29,400 nucleotides of DNA, taken from assembly GCA_017938645.1 (NCBI GenBank), contig JAGBBE010000189.1, positions 1 through 29,400 of the forward strand, in the 5' to 3' direction. A program made the position numbers and the translations under genes. This DNA is from Clostridia bacterium (GTDB lineage: Bacteria; Bacillota_A; Clostridia; Christensenellales; Aristaeellaceae). Each line of letters opens with the position of its first letter. Position 1 is the stretch's first letter. Under the pieces are notes generated by a model, which had not been told where the DNA came from, ran no database searches, and worked only from the letters and a program-made list of their open reading frames with translations. This document shows, piece by piece, positions 13,008 through 21,983 of the stretch.

Positions 13008-14345
13008 TTATACGCAGTCGCTCTCGTCGAACGGATCGCCGCATTCCGGGCAGAATTTCGGCGGATGCGTCGGGTCGGCGGGCTGCCAGCCGCACTTGTC
13101 GCAGCGGTAGACCGGCGCGCCTGCCGGGCGCTTCGCGCCGCATTCCGAACAGAACTTGCCGGTATTGACCGCGCCGCAGGAACACGTCCAGCCTGCCGCG
13201 GGCTGGGGCTCGGGCTTTTTCGCGCCGCATTCGGGGCAGAACTTGCCAGTGGCCGTCGCGCCGCAGGCGCACTTCCAGGCGTTCGCGCCCGGCTGAACCG
13301 GCGCGCTCTGCTGCGGAGCCTGTGCCTGCTGCTGCGCGCCCATCTGGAACAGCTGCGATGCGTTGATCCCACCAGCCTGCTGAGCCATATTCATGCCCAT
13401 GAAGCCGGTGAACGCGCCGCCCTGATTTTTCGCCGCGTCCTGCATGGCCTGCGCCTGCGCGCCCACCAGATGCGCCGCCGCCATGTTCGCGTTGCGGAAA
13501 ACGGCGTTCTTTTGCAGCTCCTTGATCATCGCCTCGTCCTCTTCAGAGGCTTTGACGGAGTTTACGCCAAAGGACACGATCTCCACGCCGCGCAGATCCG
13601 CCCACTTTTCGGAGAGCACATCGTTAAGCGCGGCGGCGATCTCCGTGGTGTGCCCCGGCAGCGCGCTGTAGCGGATGCCCATCTCGGAAATCTTTGCGAA
13701 CGCGGGCTGAAGCGCGGTCAGCAGTTCGCTCTTGAGCTGGCTGTCAATCTGCTCGCGCGTGTAGTCGCCCTCCACATTGCCGCAGACGTTCGTGTAAAAC
13801 AGCATCGGGTTGGTCACGCGATAGCTGTATTCGCCGAAACAGCGAATGGAAATATCCACGTCCAGGCCGATATTGCCGTCCACCACGCGGAAGGGAACCG
13901 GGCTGGGCGTTCCGTATTTGTTGCCCAGGATCTCCTTGGTGTTGAAGAAATAGACCCGCTGATCCCTGCCGGCCTGACCGCCGAAGGAAAGGCGATCGAA
14001 GGTGGTTTTCAAAACGGCCTTCATTTTCTCGCCATTGAACGGCCCGTAGAAGATGCTGGGTTCGCCGCCCTGTTCAAAGACATACTCGCCCGGCTCGGCG
14101 CAAAAGTCCACGATTTTTCCCTGATCCACGATTATCATGCACTGGCCGTCGGCCACGGCGACGACGCTGCCGTCCGAAATGACGTTGTCGTCCTCACGCC
14201 GACTGCCGCCGAAGCGGGCCTTTACCTTTTTCTCCGCTTTCGTCGCCAGCACGTTGTCCGGCAGGGAATCCACATAAAAATACTCTTTCCACTGGCTGGC
14301 CAGCGTGCCGCCCGCCGCGTTCAATGCAGCCGCAATCAATCCCAT
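13008..14345 (-). CDS. SPFH-domain protein with three C-terminal zinc ribbons (YdjI-like)
   Basis: This 445-residue protein has an SPFH/virion-core-like domain at about residues 25-270 (ADGQCMIIVDQGKIVDFCAE, YVFEQGGEPS, FGVNSVKASEED), then an Ala/Gln-rich helical linker and three short zinc ribbons: CACG..CPEC (about 356-372), CSCG..CSEC (about 388-403) and CDKC..CPEC (about 415-436). SPFH proteins assemble on membranes and mark or stabilise patches. B. subtilis YdjI of the ydjFGHI operon, which works with a PspA-type protein in envelope stress, is the nearest named relative I can suggest. ATG 14345 follows AGGAGG, 14 bp after the zinc-ribbon membrane protein gene, a probable partner. No PspA gene is in the window. 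Confidence 0.9.
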   Translation of the reverse strand: MGLIAAALNAAGGTLASQWKEYFYVDSLPDNVLATKAEKKVKARFGGSRREDDNVISDGSVVAVADGQCMIIVDQGKIVDFCAEPGEYVFEQGGEPSIFYGPFNGEKMKAVLKTTFDRLSFGGQAGRDQRVYFFNTKEILGNKYGTPSPVPFRVVDGNIGLDVDISIRCFGEYSYRVTNPMLFYTNVCGNVEGDYTREQIDSQLKSELLTALQPAFAKISEMGIRYSALPGHTTEIAAALNDVLSEKWADLRGVEIVSFGVNSVKASEEDEAMIKELQKNAVFRNANMAAAHLVGAQAQAMQDAAKNQGGAFTGFMGMNMAQQAGGINASQLFQMGAQQQAQAPQQSAPVQPGANAWKCACGATATGKFCPECGAKKPEPQPAAGWTCSCGAVNTGKFCSECGAKRPAGAPVYRCDKCGWQPADPTHPPKFCPECGDPFDESDCV

Positions 14346-14359
14346 AGCGATTCCTCCTG

Positions 14360-15640
14360 TTATTTCTTCTGCGTGTTGTTTTCAATCTTCCGCTTCGTCA
14401 TGCTTTCATAGAGAAAATGATCGGCGTTCACATCCAGGCGGAAGGATCCCTCCCGGATATAGCCGCCCGCCGCGCTCTGCTGCGCCGCCTGCTTCAGCTG
14501 CCCCTTCAGCGCGCCGACGACCGCCAGCGCGATGATGGCCGCAACCACCGCGCAGATCAGCAGCGAACCGCTGCCCAGCGCTTCCATCAGCGAAAGAATC
14601 AGCGCGGCGACGCCAAGGGTTCCGGCGAACACGCCGCCGCCCCACAGCAGGGATTTCTTCTTGTCGGCCGGCACGTCGCACGTCAGCTTGCCGGTCTGGC
14701 CGTTGATGGCGAAGGTATAGGTTTTGCCTTCCTTTACGGTTGTCATCAGCCACACGGGCAGCAGCGCGGGCGTCGCGCTGCCGCGCTCCGTAACGATGCG
14801 CCTGTTGCGCTCGTTGACCGTGTCATAGTCCCTCACGGTGTCGAGCATGGCCTGTTCGACGCTGCGCTCCACACGCTCCACGGCGCGCTTTTCGCACGCG
14901 TCGCAGTCCGCGTCCGCGTGATCCGCCATGGCTCCGGCCAGAACGGCGCTCTGGAAGGGAATCGCGGCGCTCAAATCGTAGGGCTCGAGCGATTCGGTGA
15001 GCTTGTCGTCCATCTTGACGCTGCCGTCTACCGGAATGTTTTCAAAGCGCATGCCGCCTTTGCGGCGCACAAGATAGTGCTTCGTGCGGGTAATTTCCCA
15101 CTCGCCCTTTTGCTCCGTGCGCACCTTTTCCGCGTCGTACACCATGTCGGCGCACGCGTCGCAACTGAAAAGCCAGTAAGGAACGTACAGCCGGCGCATC
15201 TCCGAAATGCGGTTGCGGCTGTTGAGAAAAATGTTGGGCAGCAGGCGCTTGCCCTTGAAATAATCTTCAAACTGCTTCTGCGCCTGCTCCTTTGTGACGG
15301 TAAACGGCACTACCTTTTCAGGCTTCACGCTGCCCGCGACGCGGTCGGGCAGTATGGTGGGGCTACCGCAGTACGGACATTCGGCGGCGGTGGTGGTATC
15401 CTCGGTGATCAGCTCCGCGCCGCAGTTCTTGCAGAGATAGGCCTGCACGCCCTCCTCCGCCCGAAATCCCTCCTTTGGGCGCTCGAAGGAAATCTGCTCG
15501 CCGCTCTCGGACGCGTTCAGCATCTCCAGCGCTTCCGGCTCGTAGCTGTTTCCGCATGCGGCGCATTCCAGCCTGCCGCTTTCGCCGCTGAACTTGAGCG
15601 GGCCGCCGCAGCAGGGGCAGTTGTAACTGGCAGTACTCAT
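14360..15640 (-). CDS. TFIIB-type zinc-ribbon membrane protein
   Basis: This 426-residue protein opens with a zinc ribbon (NCPCCGG..CAACG, residues about 7-30) and a second one (CKNCG..CPYCG, about 70-92). A soluble domain follows, with VKPEKVVPFTVTKEQAQKQF and RRLYVPYWLFSCDA as landmarks, typical of TFIIB-type zinc-ribbon-containing proteins of Clostridia. Residues about 328-378 form two membrane helices (WGGGVFAGTLGVAALILSLM and LLICAVVAAIIALAVVGAL). It is encoded just ahead of the SPFH protein, as zinc-ribbon and SPFH proteins are in ydj-like loci, so a membrane complex of the two is likely. AAGGACG precedes ATG 15640. It is not a transcription factor despite the family label. Confidence 0.85.
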   Translation of the reverse strand: MSTASYNCPCCGGPLKFSGESGRLECAACGNSYEPEALEMLNASESGEQISFERPKEGFRAEEGVQAYLCKNCGAELITEDTTTAAECPYCGSPTILPDRVAGSVKPEKVVPFTVTKEQAQKQFEDYFKGKRLLPNIFLNSRNRISEMRRLYVPYWLFSCDACADMVYDAEKVRTEQKGEWEITRTKHYLVRRKGGMRFENIPVDGSVKMDDKLTESLEPYDLSAAIPFQSAVLAGAMADHADADCDACEKRAVERVERSVEQAMLDTVRDYDTVNERNRRIVTERGSATPALLPVWLMTTVKEGKTYTFAINGQTGKLTCDVPADKKKSLLWGGGVFAGTLGVAALILSLMEALGSGSLLICAVVAAIIALAVVGALKGQLKQAAQQSAAGGYIREGSFRLDVNADHFLYESMTKRKIENNTQKK

Positions 15641-15664
15641 GGTTCGTCCTTCTTTCGTTCGAAA

Positions 15665-16411
15665 TTATTCCGTCCGGGCCGCATATACTCTCTCGCACAG
15701 CTCGACGCACTGATTGCGCAGTAGCGCCTCGATGTGATCGTCCACATTCTCGACTCCCTGCTGCTCCAGCACGATCCGCTGCTGCTCCAGCCAGAGCGTG
15801 AAGAACGCCTGAGAGGAGGCCACGGCGGCGCGATCCTTCTCCATAGAGAGGTCGATCCACTCCTTGTAGAGATCGTTGAGCTCGTATGTCCACTTTTCCA
15901 GCCCCGGCAGCGACTGATTTGCGGCCAGCTGGGCGTGGAAGCTGCACATCTCGACGTGCTCGTCACCCGCATCCGTCATGTAGCGATGGCAGTAGGCCGG
16001 GTAATCGCCGTAGCTGTCGCCGTAATCTTCGCCGTAGTCGTCGCCGTCGCCGTCGCCGTACGGATTATACCCCGGCACGAAACCCGCAGTCTGGGGCTCC
16101 ATTTCGTCGTCGGGCACGGTGTAGCCGTTTTCCTCCATAATCCGAAGCCAGCAGGCGTAGAGCGAATCGATGGTTCGGTCGTCGGCTACGCCGGTCTGCT
16201 CGAACAGCGCATATTCCTGAAACCACTTCACGGCCTTTTCGGTGTTGCCGCCGAATACGCCGTCCGGCTCTTCAAAGATGAATCCGGTATCCCAGAGCAT
16301 CTGCTGAAGCTCGCGCACTTCCTCGCCGCGGTCGCCCCGTCTGAGATCTGCCAGGGCGGAGGCGGGAAACAGAAACATGAGAACCAGCAGGACGCTGATG
16401 CTTCTTTTCAT
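15665..16411 (-). CDS. Secreted peptidoglycan-binding protein with LprI-like C-terminal domain
   Basis: This 248-residue protein has a signal peptide (residues 1-21, ending SALA), then a PG_binding_1 domain (about 23-85: RGDRGEEVRELQQMLWDTGF, DGVFGGNTEKAVKWFQ). An Asp/Gly/Tyr-rich linker of GDxYG units follows (about 117-138), then a helical domain (about 145-245) with LNDLYKEW and RNQCVELCERV. That last domain resembles DUF1311/LprI lysozyme-inhibitor-like repeats and is clearly related to the 82-residue product at 21984-22232. The role suggested is wall binding in the extracytoplasmic space. ATG 16411 follows AAAGGAAG. It lies 24 bp before the zinc-ribbon membrane gene, so the last three genes form one unit. 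Confidence 0.85.
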   Translation of the reverse strand: MKRSISVLLVLMFLFPASALADLRRGDRGEEVRELQQMLWDTGFIFEEPDGVFGGNTEKAVKWFQEYALFEQTGVADDRTIDSLYACWLRIMEENGYTVPDDEMEPQTAGFVPGYNPYGDGDGDDYGEDYGDSYGDYPAYCHRYMTDAGDEHVEMCSFHAQLAANQSLPGLEKWTYELNDLYKEWIDLSMEKDRAAVASSQAFFTLWLEQQRIVLEQQGVENVDDHIEALLRNQCVELCERVYAARTE

Positions 16412-16618
16412 GGCTGCACTTCCTTTCGTCAGGTCGTTGAGGCAGCGCCGCGCAAATGCGGCTGCCGGATGAAAAATGCTTTTTTGTCGGATGTAAACGC
16501 AGATTTCGAAATCTTATTGGAGGAAAATCGAGAAATCTGCATGCCGCAGGCCGCGAAAAAGACAACGCCAGACGCGCCGCCGAATTAGGCGGTGCTGCCT
16601 TAATGGTCGAGTCTTCCG
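16412..16618. other. 207-bp spacer with palindromes inside the gene run
   Basis: This is the largest gap in the envelope gene run. It holds the 12-bp palindrome GATTTCGAAATC (16503-16514), an overlapping 9-bp inverted repeat GCAGATTTC/GAAATCTGC (16499-16507 and 16532-16540), and a GC-rich hairpin ggcagc..gctgcc near 16441-16466. It may carry a second promoter with an operator for the SPFH unit. No clear -35/-10 pair was found. Confidence 0.45.
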
Positions 16619-17134
16619 TCATTGTCCGCGCGGCTGGTCGCAGTATATGCAGCGCATGGAGCCGCCCCTTCGGGCGAGGTTTTTCGCGCCGCAGCTCGCG
16701 CAGACCCACTGCACGAGAGAGCCCTCGGGCATATACAGTCCTACCGTGCGATTTTCAGAGTCGATCCTCAGATTCTGCAGGTATCCTTTGCCGATGAGCG
16801 ATTGGATCTGCTCAAGGGCCTTGCCAGAGGAGAGGACGGTTTCAAGCCGGTCAAAGGTTAGGCTTTCCTTCGTCAGCGGTAGCAGCGCCCCCGCGATGCG
16901 GTGCGCACAGGCTCTGCGGTATGCGCGGCGAAGAATGCGAAAGACCGGCGTCGCGAGCGCGGCAAATATGAGAATACCCATCACGCCGGCTAGCGTTTTC
17001 CCCTGCGAAAACATCGTGACCGTCGAGGATGCGGTCGCTGCCGCAAAGATGGCGCAGACCAGCGCAACGGGGGGATCCGTTTTTCTTCTGGCGGAGGCCT
17101 TTGCGGTCAGATACGGATTCGTGCTGTTCGTCAT
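16619..17134 (-). CDS. Small membrane protein with C-terminal zinc ribbon
   Basis: This 171-residue protein of unknown function has two predicted membrane helices (about 23-41 and 46-66) and a basic cytoplasmic stretch (RRAYRRACAHR). Next comes a helical region that reads like a small winged-helix or PCI-like fold (LETVLSSGKALEQIQSLIGK, then GYLQNLRID), and last a zinc ribbon CASCG..CIYC (about 144-164). Its ATG overlaps the stop of the YbjN-like gene (ATGA at 17131-17134), so the two are translationally coupled. With the SPFH and TFIIB-type proteins it is the third zinc-ribbon product of this run. I do not recognise a named family. Confidence 0.8.
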   Translation of the reverse strand: MTNSTNPYLTAKASARRKTDPPVALVCAIFAAATASSTVTMFSQGKTLAGVMGILIFAALATPVFRILRRAYRRACAHRIAGALLPLTKESLTFDRLETVLSSGKALEQIQSLIGKGYLQNLRIDSENRTVGLYMPEGSLVQWVCASCGAKNLARRGGSMRCIYCDQPRGQ

Positions 17135-17682
17135 TGCGCGTCTACCGCCGTCTGACAGACTTCAAACGCCTCGTAGGGATCGCCGCCGTCGAGCACCGCC
17201 AGGATGCCGTCGCCGTAGTCCTCCATATAGCTCTGCGGCATGGCGAACAGGTAAAACAGTTCGTTCTCCCCGGGGATGACGTCCTCCACCAGATTGCAGG
17301 AACGGCAGGAGACGTAGACCTTGTCTGCGTCGAGCTCAACGCGGAACTGCGCATAGTAGATCTCGTTGTTGGCCAGCGTGGTGAACACCGCCATCTTTTC
17401 AAAGACATCCCCGGTTCCCAGTACCGGCGCGTCTGCGGACACAGCCAGCATGTCGTCGTAGATGTAAACCGTCATGTAGACATATTCCATCGAGTTCTCG
17501 ACGGCAAAGGGCACCGTAAACGTATAGTCGTCGTATTCATAGGGGAATTCATTCTCTTCCAGAAAGCTCTTCACCAGACCGACCATCTGATCCTCCTTGC
17601 TCATCGGAGCGGAATCGGCGAGGGCGGCGGAAAAGGAAAGCGTCAGCAGAGCAATCAGCAAAAATGCGATGGTTTTCTTCAT
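17131..17682 (-). CDS. Secreted YbjN-like small protein
   Basis: This 183-residue protein has a signal peptide (MKKTIAFLLIALLTLSFSAA, cleaved near LADS) and a mixed alpha/beta domain. The text EDQMVGLVKSFLEENEFPYE, YDDYTFTVPF and VYVSCRSCNLVEDVIPGENE resembles the YbjN / type III secretion chaperone-like fold, which in known members binds other proteins. The assignment to that fold is moderate. AGGAGG precedes ATG 17682. It follows the LRR protein gene after a 94-bp gap with a perfect 10-bp hairpin, and its stop overlaps the next start. Confidence 0.75.
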   Translation of the reverse strand: MKKTIAFLLIALLTLSFSAALADSAPMSKEDQMVGLVKSFLEENEFPYEYDDYTFTVPFAVENSMEYVYMTVYIYDDMLAVSADAPVLGTGDVFEKMAVFTTLANNEIYYAQFRVELDADKVYVSCRSCNLVEDVIPGENELFYLFAMPQSYMEDYGDGILAVLDGGDPYEAFEVCQTAVDAQ

Positions 17683-17733
17683 GAGAAAATCCTCCTCTTT
17701 ATTATTCAGTGAGAATCAAAGCTCGAAGGGAAC

Positions 17734-17763
17734 CGCGCCGCCGCGCTCATTTTCGGCGGCGCG
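17734..17763 (-). promoter_or_regulatory. GC-rich intergenic hairpin between the LRR and YbjN-like genes
   Basis: A perfect 10-bp stem (CGCGCCGCCG 17734-17743 with CGGCGGCGCG 17754-17763, 10-nt loop) lies 13 bp after the LRR protein stop. It lacks a T run, so it looks more like an RNA-stabilising or partial-attenuation hairpin than a full terminator. Confidence 0.6.
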
Positions 17764-17776
17764 GGAGGAAAAGCGC

Positions 17777-20700
17777 TTATTGAGCGGAGTCTTCGGGGGC
17801 AAAATGCATCAGCATGGAGCCAAAGTAATCCATGTCGAAGCCCTTCTCCGTGGGCACCAGGTTCAGCGCCTGCGTGTAATAGTCGATGACGACGCCATCG
17901 ACCTCGCCTGCCTCCGTGGGAATCCTGCCGTAGGCCCAGGTCAGGCCGGGAATGTCCGAGCCCGCCATGACGAAGGTCACCGCGCCGTCCTCCTGGAGCA
18001 AAATGGAGTATTCAAAATTCCCCATCTGCGCGGCGGTCATGTTATAGCCGTTCACATCTGCGTCAGTCATGACGTACTTCTTACCAATCATGACTTCAGC
18101 GCCGCCGGCGGCGGGTTCAGGCATGGTCGCCGGTTCGGACGTAGTCTCGGGAACAGGCTTCGCGGCGGGTGCTTCGGGCGCGTCGCCGGTGCGCTCGTAC
18201 CAGAGCGTAACGTCGCTCATCTCCAGGCAGAGCGTGCCGTCCTCACGCAGCGTGGCGGCGGCCTCGCCGTCCAGTATGGAAATGAGCAGCGCGTAGCCGT
18301 CCATGCGGCAGGTCAGGCCGTCCATCGTCATGCCCTGCAGCGTCAGATCGCAGTTATCGCCGTAGACGACCAGCGTATCGCCGGCCATTTCCGCGGCCTC
18401 TGCGGGCAGCGTCACGCCGTCCATTGCGACGCGCGCCAGCGTCCAGACGCCCTTGAGATCGTCGATCGTGGCGCTCTCGTCGATGACCGGTATGGGCGCA
18501 GCCGACGCTTCGGGCTTCTCGCGGCTCAGCGTCATGGTCATTCCGTCCTCGGAAACGACGAGCATGCCCTCCTGCAGCGCAATGCCCACGCCGTCCGCCA
18601 TGAGCACGCCGTCCTGCATTGAGCACTGCATGCTCTCGCCTTCGCCGTTCATGTTCATTTCAGCTGCGCCGTCCGCGCCGATGGTGAGGGTCAGTTCCAT
18701 GCCCATATCGGCCAGCGGATAAGACACGCCCTCAATTTCCATGCTCACGCCGTACCATACGCCCAGATATTCATCGGGGATGGCGACGCTCTGCGCTTTG
18801 GGCTCGGGAGCGGCTTCGGGCTCGGGAGCGGCTTCAGGCTCGGGAGCGGCCTCCGGCTCGGGTGCGGCGGCTTCCACGCTGGGATCCAGCGTCAGTTGGG
18901 GAAGCAGTGCGGGCAGGTCGGGCAACACGGGCAGGGCGTGGGCGCAGGCTTCGGTGACGACGGTCACTTCCACCGGCGAGCTGTTCCAGCTCACGCACTT
19001 CTGCGCATGATTCCGGTTTTCCTCGCTCATGCCTTCGGGCACGAGCACGGTCAGCTTGGGCGCAACGTTCATCATCAGTCCCATGGGGGACATGGTCAGA
19101 TCGCAGCCGTCGAAGCAGATCTCGTCAAGATTCGGACAGTTGATGATGCAATTTTCGCCAAAGCCCTTCATCTTGCTGGTGAAGTGCAGGCTGGTCAGGT
19201 TCTGGCACTCGGTGAACGCACCGTATTCGACGCTCTCCGCATCGGCCACGAATGAAGTCAGCCCCGCGAAGTTGAACGCCTGCTGGCCGATCTTCACGAG
19301 ATGCCCGCCAAAGTACAGATTGCCCAGCGGACCCGCGCTGTCGAAGGCGTAGTTGCCGATCTCGCGCACGCCGTTGACGAATATCACATTGTTCAGGCTG
19401 CGGCAGAGCATAAACTGATTGCCGCCGGTGCTCTCAAGGGGCGCGTAGCAGACGAAGGTCTCCAACTGCTGGCAGTAGGCGAGCATCATGCCCGGCAGTT
19501 CTTTGATCGTTTCGGGCAGCACTAGCGTGCGCAGATGCACCCACTCGGTGCGATTGGTCTCCACAGAGGAATCGGTGTAGTCGTGGCAGGAATCAAAGGC
19601 GTTGTAGTTTGCAAAGCCCACGACGGTCACGCCGTCGATCTCGCGCGGCACGACAACGTCCACATCGGTGCCGGTGTAGGCGGAGATCAGGCCGGTGTCC
19701 GGATCGAACTCGAAGTTCTCGGCGGGAGTCGGCTCGAAGGGCATCTTCACGAATTTGCTCGCTTCGCCCTCGCGCAGCATGGGGTCGTACCACGGGCGCT
19801 TGAGCGTCTCGTTCCACGCGGCTAGCTGCTCGTCGGTCGCGTCGGCGGGCAGGCGCAGCTCGGCGCTCGTGCCCTCGACGGCGGAAAGCGGGAAGCTGCC
19901 GGCGGTGGGAATGACCAGCTGCTTCAGCTTTGTGTTCGCGAAGGCTCTCTCGCCCACGGAAGCGGAGGCGCTCAGGCGCACGCTTTCCAGCGCGGAACCT
20001 TCAAACGCGCCTTCTCCAATGGCGGCGGCTTGCGGCAGGTCGACACTCGTCAGCGCGGTGTTGGCAAACGCGCCCGCGCCGATGACGGTTACGTTGGTCA
20101 TCTCGGCAGCGTTGAGTGCTGTGCCCGCAAAGGCCTTCTCGCCGATCTCGGTCACGCCCGCGCCCAGCGTAAGGGCGGTCACGCCGCTGCCCTCGAACAT
20201 ATGCGCCGGGACAGCACCGCTCTCAATGGTCACTTCGCTCAGATTGGGCATATTGGCGAATACGCCCGCGGGAATGAGCGCGGGATCGCACTTGACCACC
20301 AGCTTTTTGAGCCCGGTCAGGCCGTCCAGCGCGCCCTCGCCGATTGTGGTCAGCGAATTGGGCAGCGTCAGCTCTTCCAGCTGCGCGCAGCCGGCGAACG
20401 CCCGCGCGCCGATGTCGGTCACCGAGTCGAACAGATCCACATCCCGGATAGAGCTGTTCATGAAGGCCTCCGCGCCGATTGTGGTGAACACATCGTTGTG
20501 CGCGACGGAGAAGTACTCGATGGTCTGGCTGTCCTTGAACACGCCGTCGTCCAGGCCGACCACCGGCTCCTTCGAGACGGTAAGGTGGGGATGAATGCGC
20601 GCCTGCGAACCGGTGTACTCGGTCAGCACGCAGTTTTCATAGGTATAGGAACCCTTTTCGGGCGACTGGGCGGTGGGATCCTGAGCGCGCCAGACGCGGC

Positions 20701-21958
20701 AGGGAAGCCCCAACGCATCCACATAGGCCTGCCACTGCTCCATCTCCTGACGGCTGCCGTGGGCGTTCAGGTCGATGTCGTACAGATAATCGCAGCCCGT
20801 GAAGACGTTCTCGCCCAGCGTGGGCGCGGTCGGGCTTTCCAGAACGATGTACTGGATGTTGTAGTCGCCCTTGAACGCGTTGGAGCCGATGGACTCCAGC
20901 GTAGAGGGCAGATAGAGATCGGCGCCCATGTTGGGGCAGGATTCAAACGCGTTCTCGCCGATGGACTTGAGTCCCTCGGGCAGCTCCAGAGAACCCTTGA
21001 TGCCGGCGAAATAGAACGCGTAATCGCCGATGCTCTCCACGCTCGTCAGCTCCAGCACGCTGCTCTTATAGGCGTTGTAGAAGGCGTTGCTGCCGATGGT
21101 CTTCAGCGTGGAGGGGAATTTCACGCAGCCCAGCGTTTCGCAGTTGTAGAACGCGCTGTCGCCGATGGCTTCCAGTCCCTCGGGCAGCTCCAAAAACGCC
21201 AGATAGGAGTGGCTCGCGAAGGCCTCGGGGCCGATGGCCTTCACCGGCGCGCCGCCGATGGTCTCGGGGATGGCGAGGTAGGTGGCGTAGCCGTTGTAGG
21301 CGGTAATCGTGCCGGTGGAGGCGTCGAAGTCGAACTCCTCTTCCACATAGCCGTTGTTTTCCACGACCACGGCGTTTTTGCCGCTGGGCTGGACGCTCAC
21401 CGTGCTGCCGGCGTTCTCAAAGGCCGCCGTGTACGCCTCCAGCTGATCGTCCGGGACATAGGCCACCGCGTCCTCGGGAAGGACGCTGAAGCAGTCCATG
21501 TCGATCGCCGGGCACACGCCCTCGAAGGTGATCTTGCGCAGCGCGTCGCAAAATCTGAACGAGCCGTCGCCAATGTAGCGCACGCCCGCGGGAATGGTGA
21601 CCTCGCTCAGCGCATTGCAGCTGAAGAAATTCATGCGGTTGATGACCGCAAGGCTCTGGGGCAGCGTAACGCTGGCCAGATTTTCGCACGAGGAGACGGC
21701 GTTGCTCCTGAGCTCAAGCACCGTCTCGGGCAGCGTCAGGGACGTGATCGTATCGCCCTTGAACACACTGACGCCGATCACGTCCACCGTGAAGCCGTCG
21801 ATTTCCTCGGGCACGACCACGTCGCCGCCCGCGCCGTCATAGCCGCGGAGTATGGCGTAGTTCGCGTCATAATTCCAGTCGGTGGATTCGGCCAATGCGG
21901 GTATCCAGAGAACCAGCATCAGCAGGGAGAGAACCAAGATTAGCGATCTTTTCATCAT
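17777..21958 (-). CDS. BspA-family leucine-rich repeat secreted protein, 1393 residues
   Basis: A signal peptide (KRSLILVLSLLMLVLWIPAL) is followed by two blocks of BspA/LRR_5 repeats of the form IGxxAFxxCxxLxxVxLPxxLxxI (about residues 35-720 and 780-1000), as in surface LRR proteins of gut bacteria. An Ala-Pro-Glu linker (about 1029-1053) follows. The C-terminal third has two similar lipocalin-like beta repeats (DEYLGVWYGVSMEIEGVSYP, and DDLKGVWTLARVAMDGVTLP) and a third related one. LRR_5 proteins typically bind host or microbial ligands. No LPxTG or SLH anchor is visible. ATG 21958 is chosen over the longer frame because GGAGGG lies six bases upstream and the signal peptide starts there. 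Confidence 0.93.
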   Translation of the reverse strand: MMKRSLILVLSLLMLVLWIPALAESTDWNYDANYAILRGYDGAGGDVVVPEEIDGFTVDVIGVSVFKGDTITSLTLPETVLELRSNAVSSCENLASVTLPQSLAVINRMNFFSCNALSEVTIPAGVRYIGDGSFRFCDALRKITFEGVCPAIDMDCFSVLPEDAVAYVPDDQLEAYTAAFENAGSTVSVQPSGKNAVVVENNGYVEEEFDFDASTGTITAYNGYATYLAIPETIGGAPVKAIGPEAFASHSYLAFLELPEGLEAIGDSAFYNCETLGCVKFPSTLKTIGSNAFYNAYKSSVLELTSVESIGDYAFYFAGIKGSLELPEGLKSIGENAFESCPNMGADLYLPSTLESIGSNAFKGDYNIQYIVLESPTAPTLGENVFTGCDYLYDIDLNAHGSRQEMEQWQAYVDALGLPCRVWRAQDPTAQSPEKGSYTYENCVLTEYTGSQARIHPHLTVSKEPVVGLDDGVFKDSQTIEYFSVAHNDVFTTIGAEAFMNSSIRDVDLFDSVTDIGARAFAGCAQLEELTLPNSLTTIGEGALDGLTGLKKLVVKCDPALIPAGVFANMPNLSEVTIESGAVPAHMFEGSGVTALTLGAGVTEIGEKAFAGTALNAAEMTNVTVIGAGAFANTALTSVDLPQAAAIGEGAFEGSALESVRLSASASVGERAFANTKLKQLVIPTAGSFPLSAVEGTSAELRLPADATDEQLAAWNETLKRPWYDPMLREGEASKFVKMPFEPTPAENFEFDPDTGLISAYTGTDVDVVVPREIDGVTVVGFANYNAFDSCHDYTDSSVETNRTEWVHLRTLVLPETIKELPGMMLAYCQQLETFVCYAPLESTGGNQFMLCRSLNNVIFVNGVREIGNYAFDSAGPLGNLYFGGHLVKIGQQAFNFAGLTSFVADAESVEYGAFTECQNLTSLHFTSKMKGFGENCIINCPNLDEICFDGCDLTMSPMGLMMNVAPKLTVLVPEGMSEENRNHAQKCVSWNSSPVEVTVVTEACAHALPVLPDLPALLPQLTLDPSVEAAAPEPEAAPEPEAAPEPEAAPEPKAQSVAIPDEYLGVWYGVSMEIEGVSYPLADMGMELTLTIGADGAAEMNMNGEGESMQCSMQDGVLMADGVGIALQEGMLVVSEDGMTMTLSREKPEASAAPIPVIDESATIDDLKGVWTLARVAMDGVTLPAEAAEMAGDTLVVYGDNCDLTLQGMTMDGLTCRMDGYALLISILDGEAAATLREDGTLCLEMSDVTLWYERTGDAPEAPAAKPVPETTSEPATMPEPAAGGAEVMIGKKYVMTDADVNGYNMTAAQMGNFEYSILLQEDGAVTFVMAGSDIPGLTWAYGRIPTEAGEVDGVVIDYYTQALNLVPTEKGFDMDYFGSMLMHFAPEDSAQ
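18801..18872. repeat. Four 18-bp tandem repeats encoding an EAAPEP-type linker
   Basis: Units of the form ggctcgggagcggcttcg start at 18801, 18819, 18837 and 18855, exactly 18 bp apart, with few changes. On the coding strand they give the Pro/Glu/Ala linker between the LRR region and the lipocalin-like domains. Copy number could vary between strains. Confidence 0.9.
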
Positions 21959-21983
21959 TCGATACCCTCCGTCCCTGTCTGTT

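Noticed and set aside
12900..15724. Plus-strand frames of 435-503 codons opposite the SPFH and zinc-ribbon genes
   Set aside because: They are Arg/Ala/His-rich translations typical of the complement of GC-rich coding DNA, without starts or motifs.
20030..21943. A 637-codon plus-strand frame opposite the LRR gene
   Set aside because: Its apparent repeats mirror the LRR repeats of the opposite strand; no ribosome site or domain is seen.
17777..21955. Periodic repeats that could suggest a CRISPR array or satellite
   Set aside because: The periodicity is that of LRR_5 protein repeats, with varied DNA and no constant spacer structure.
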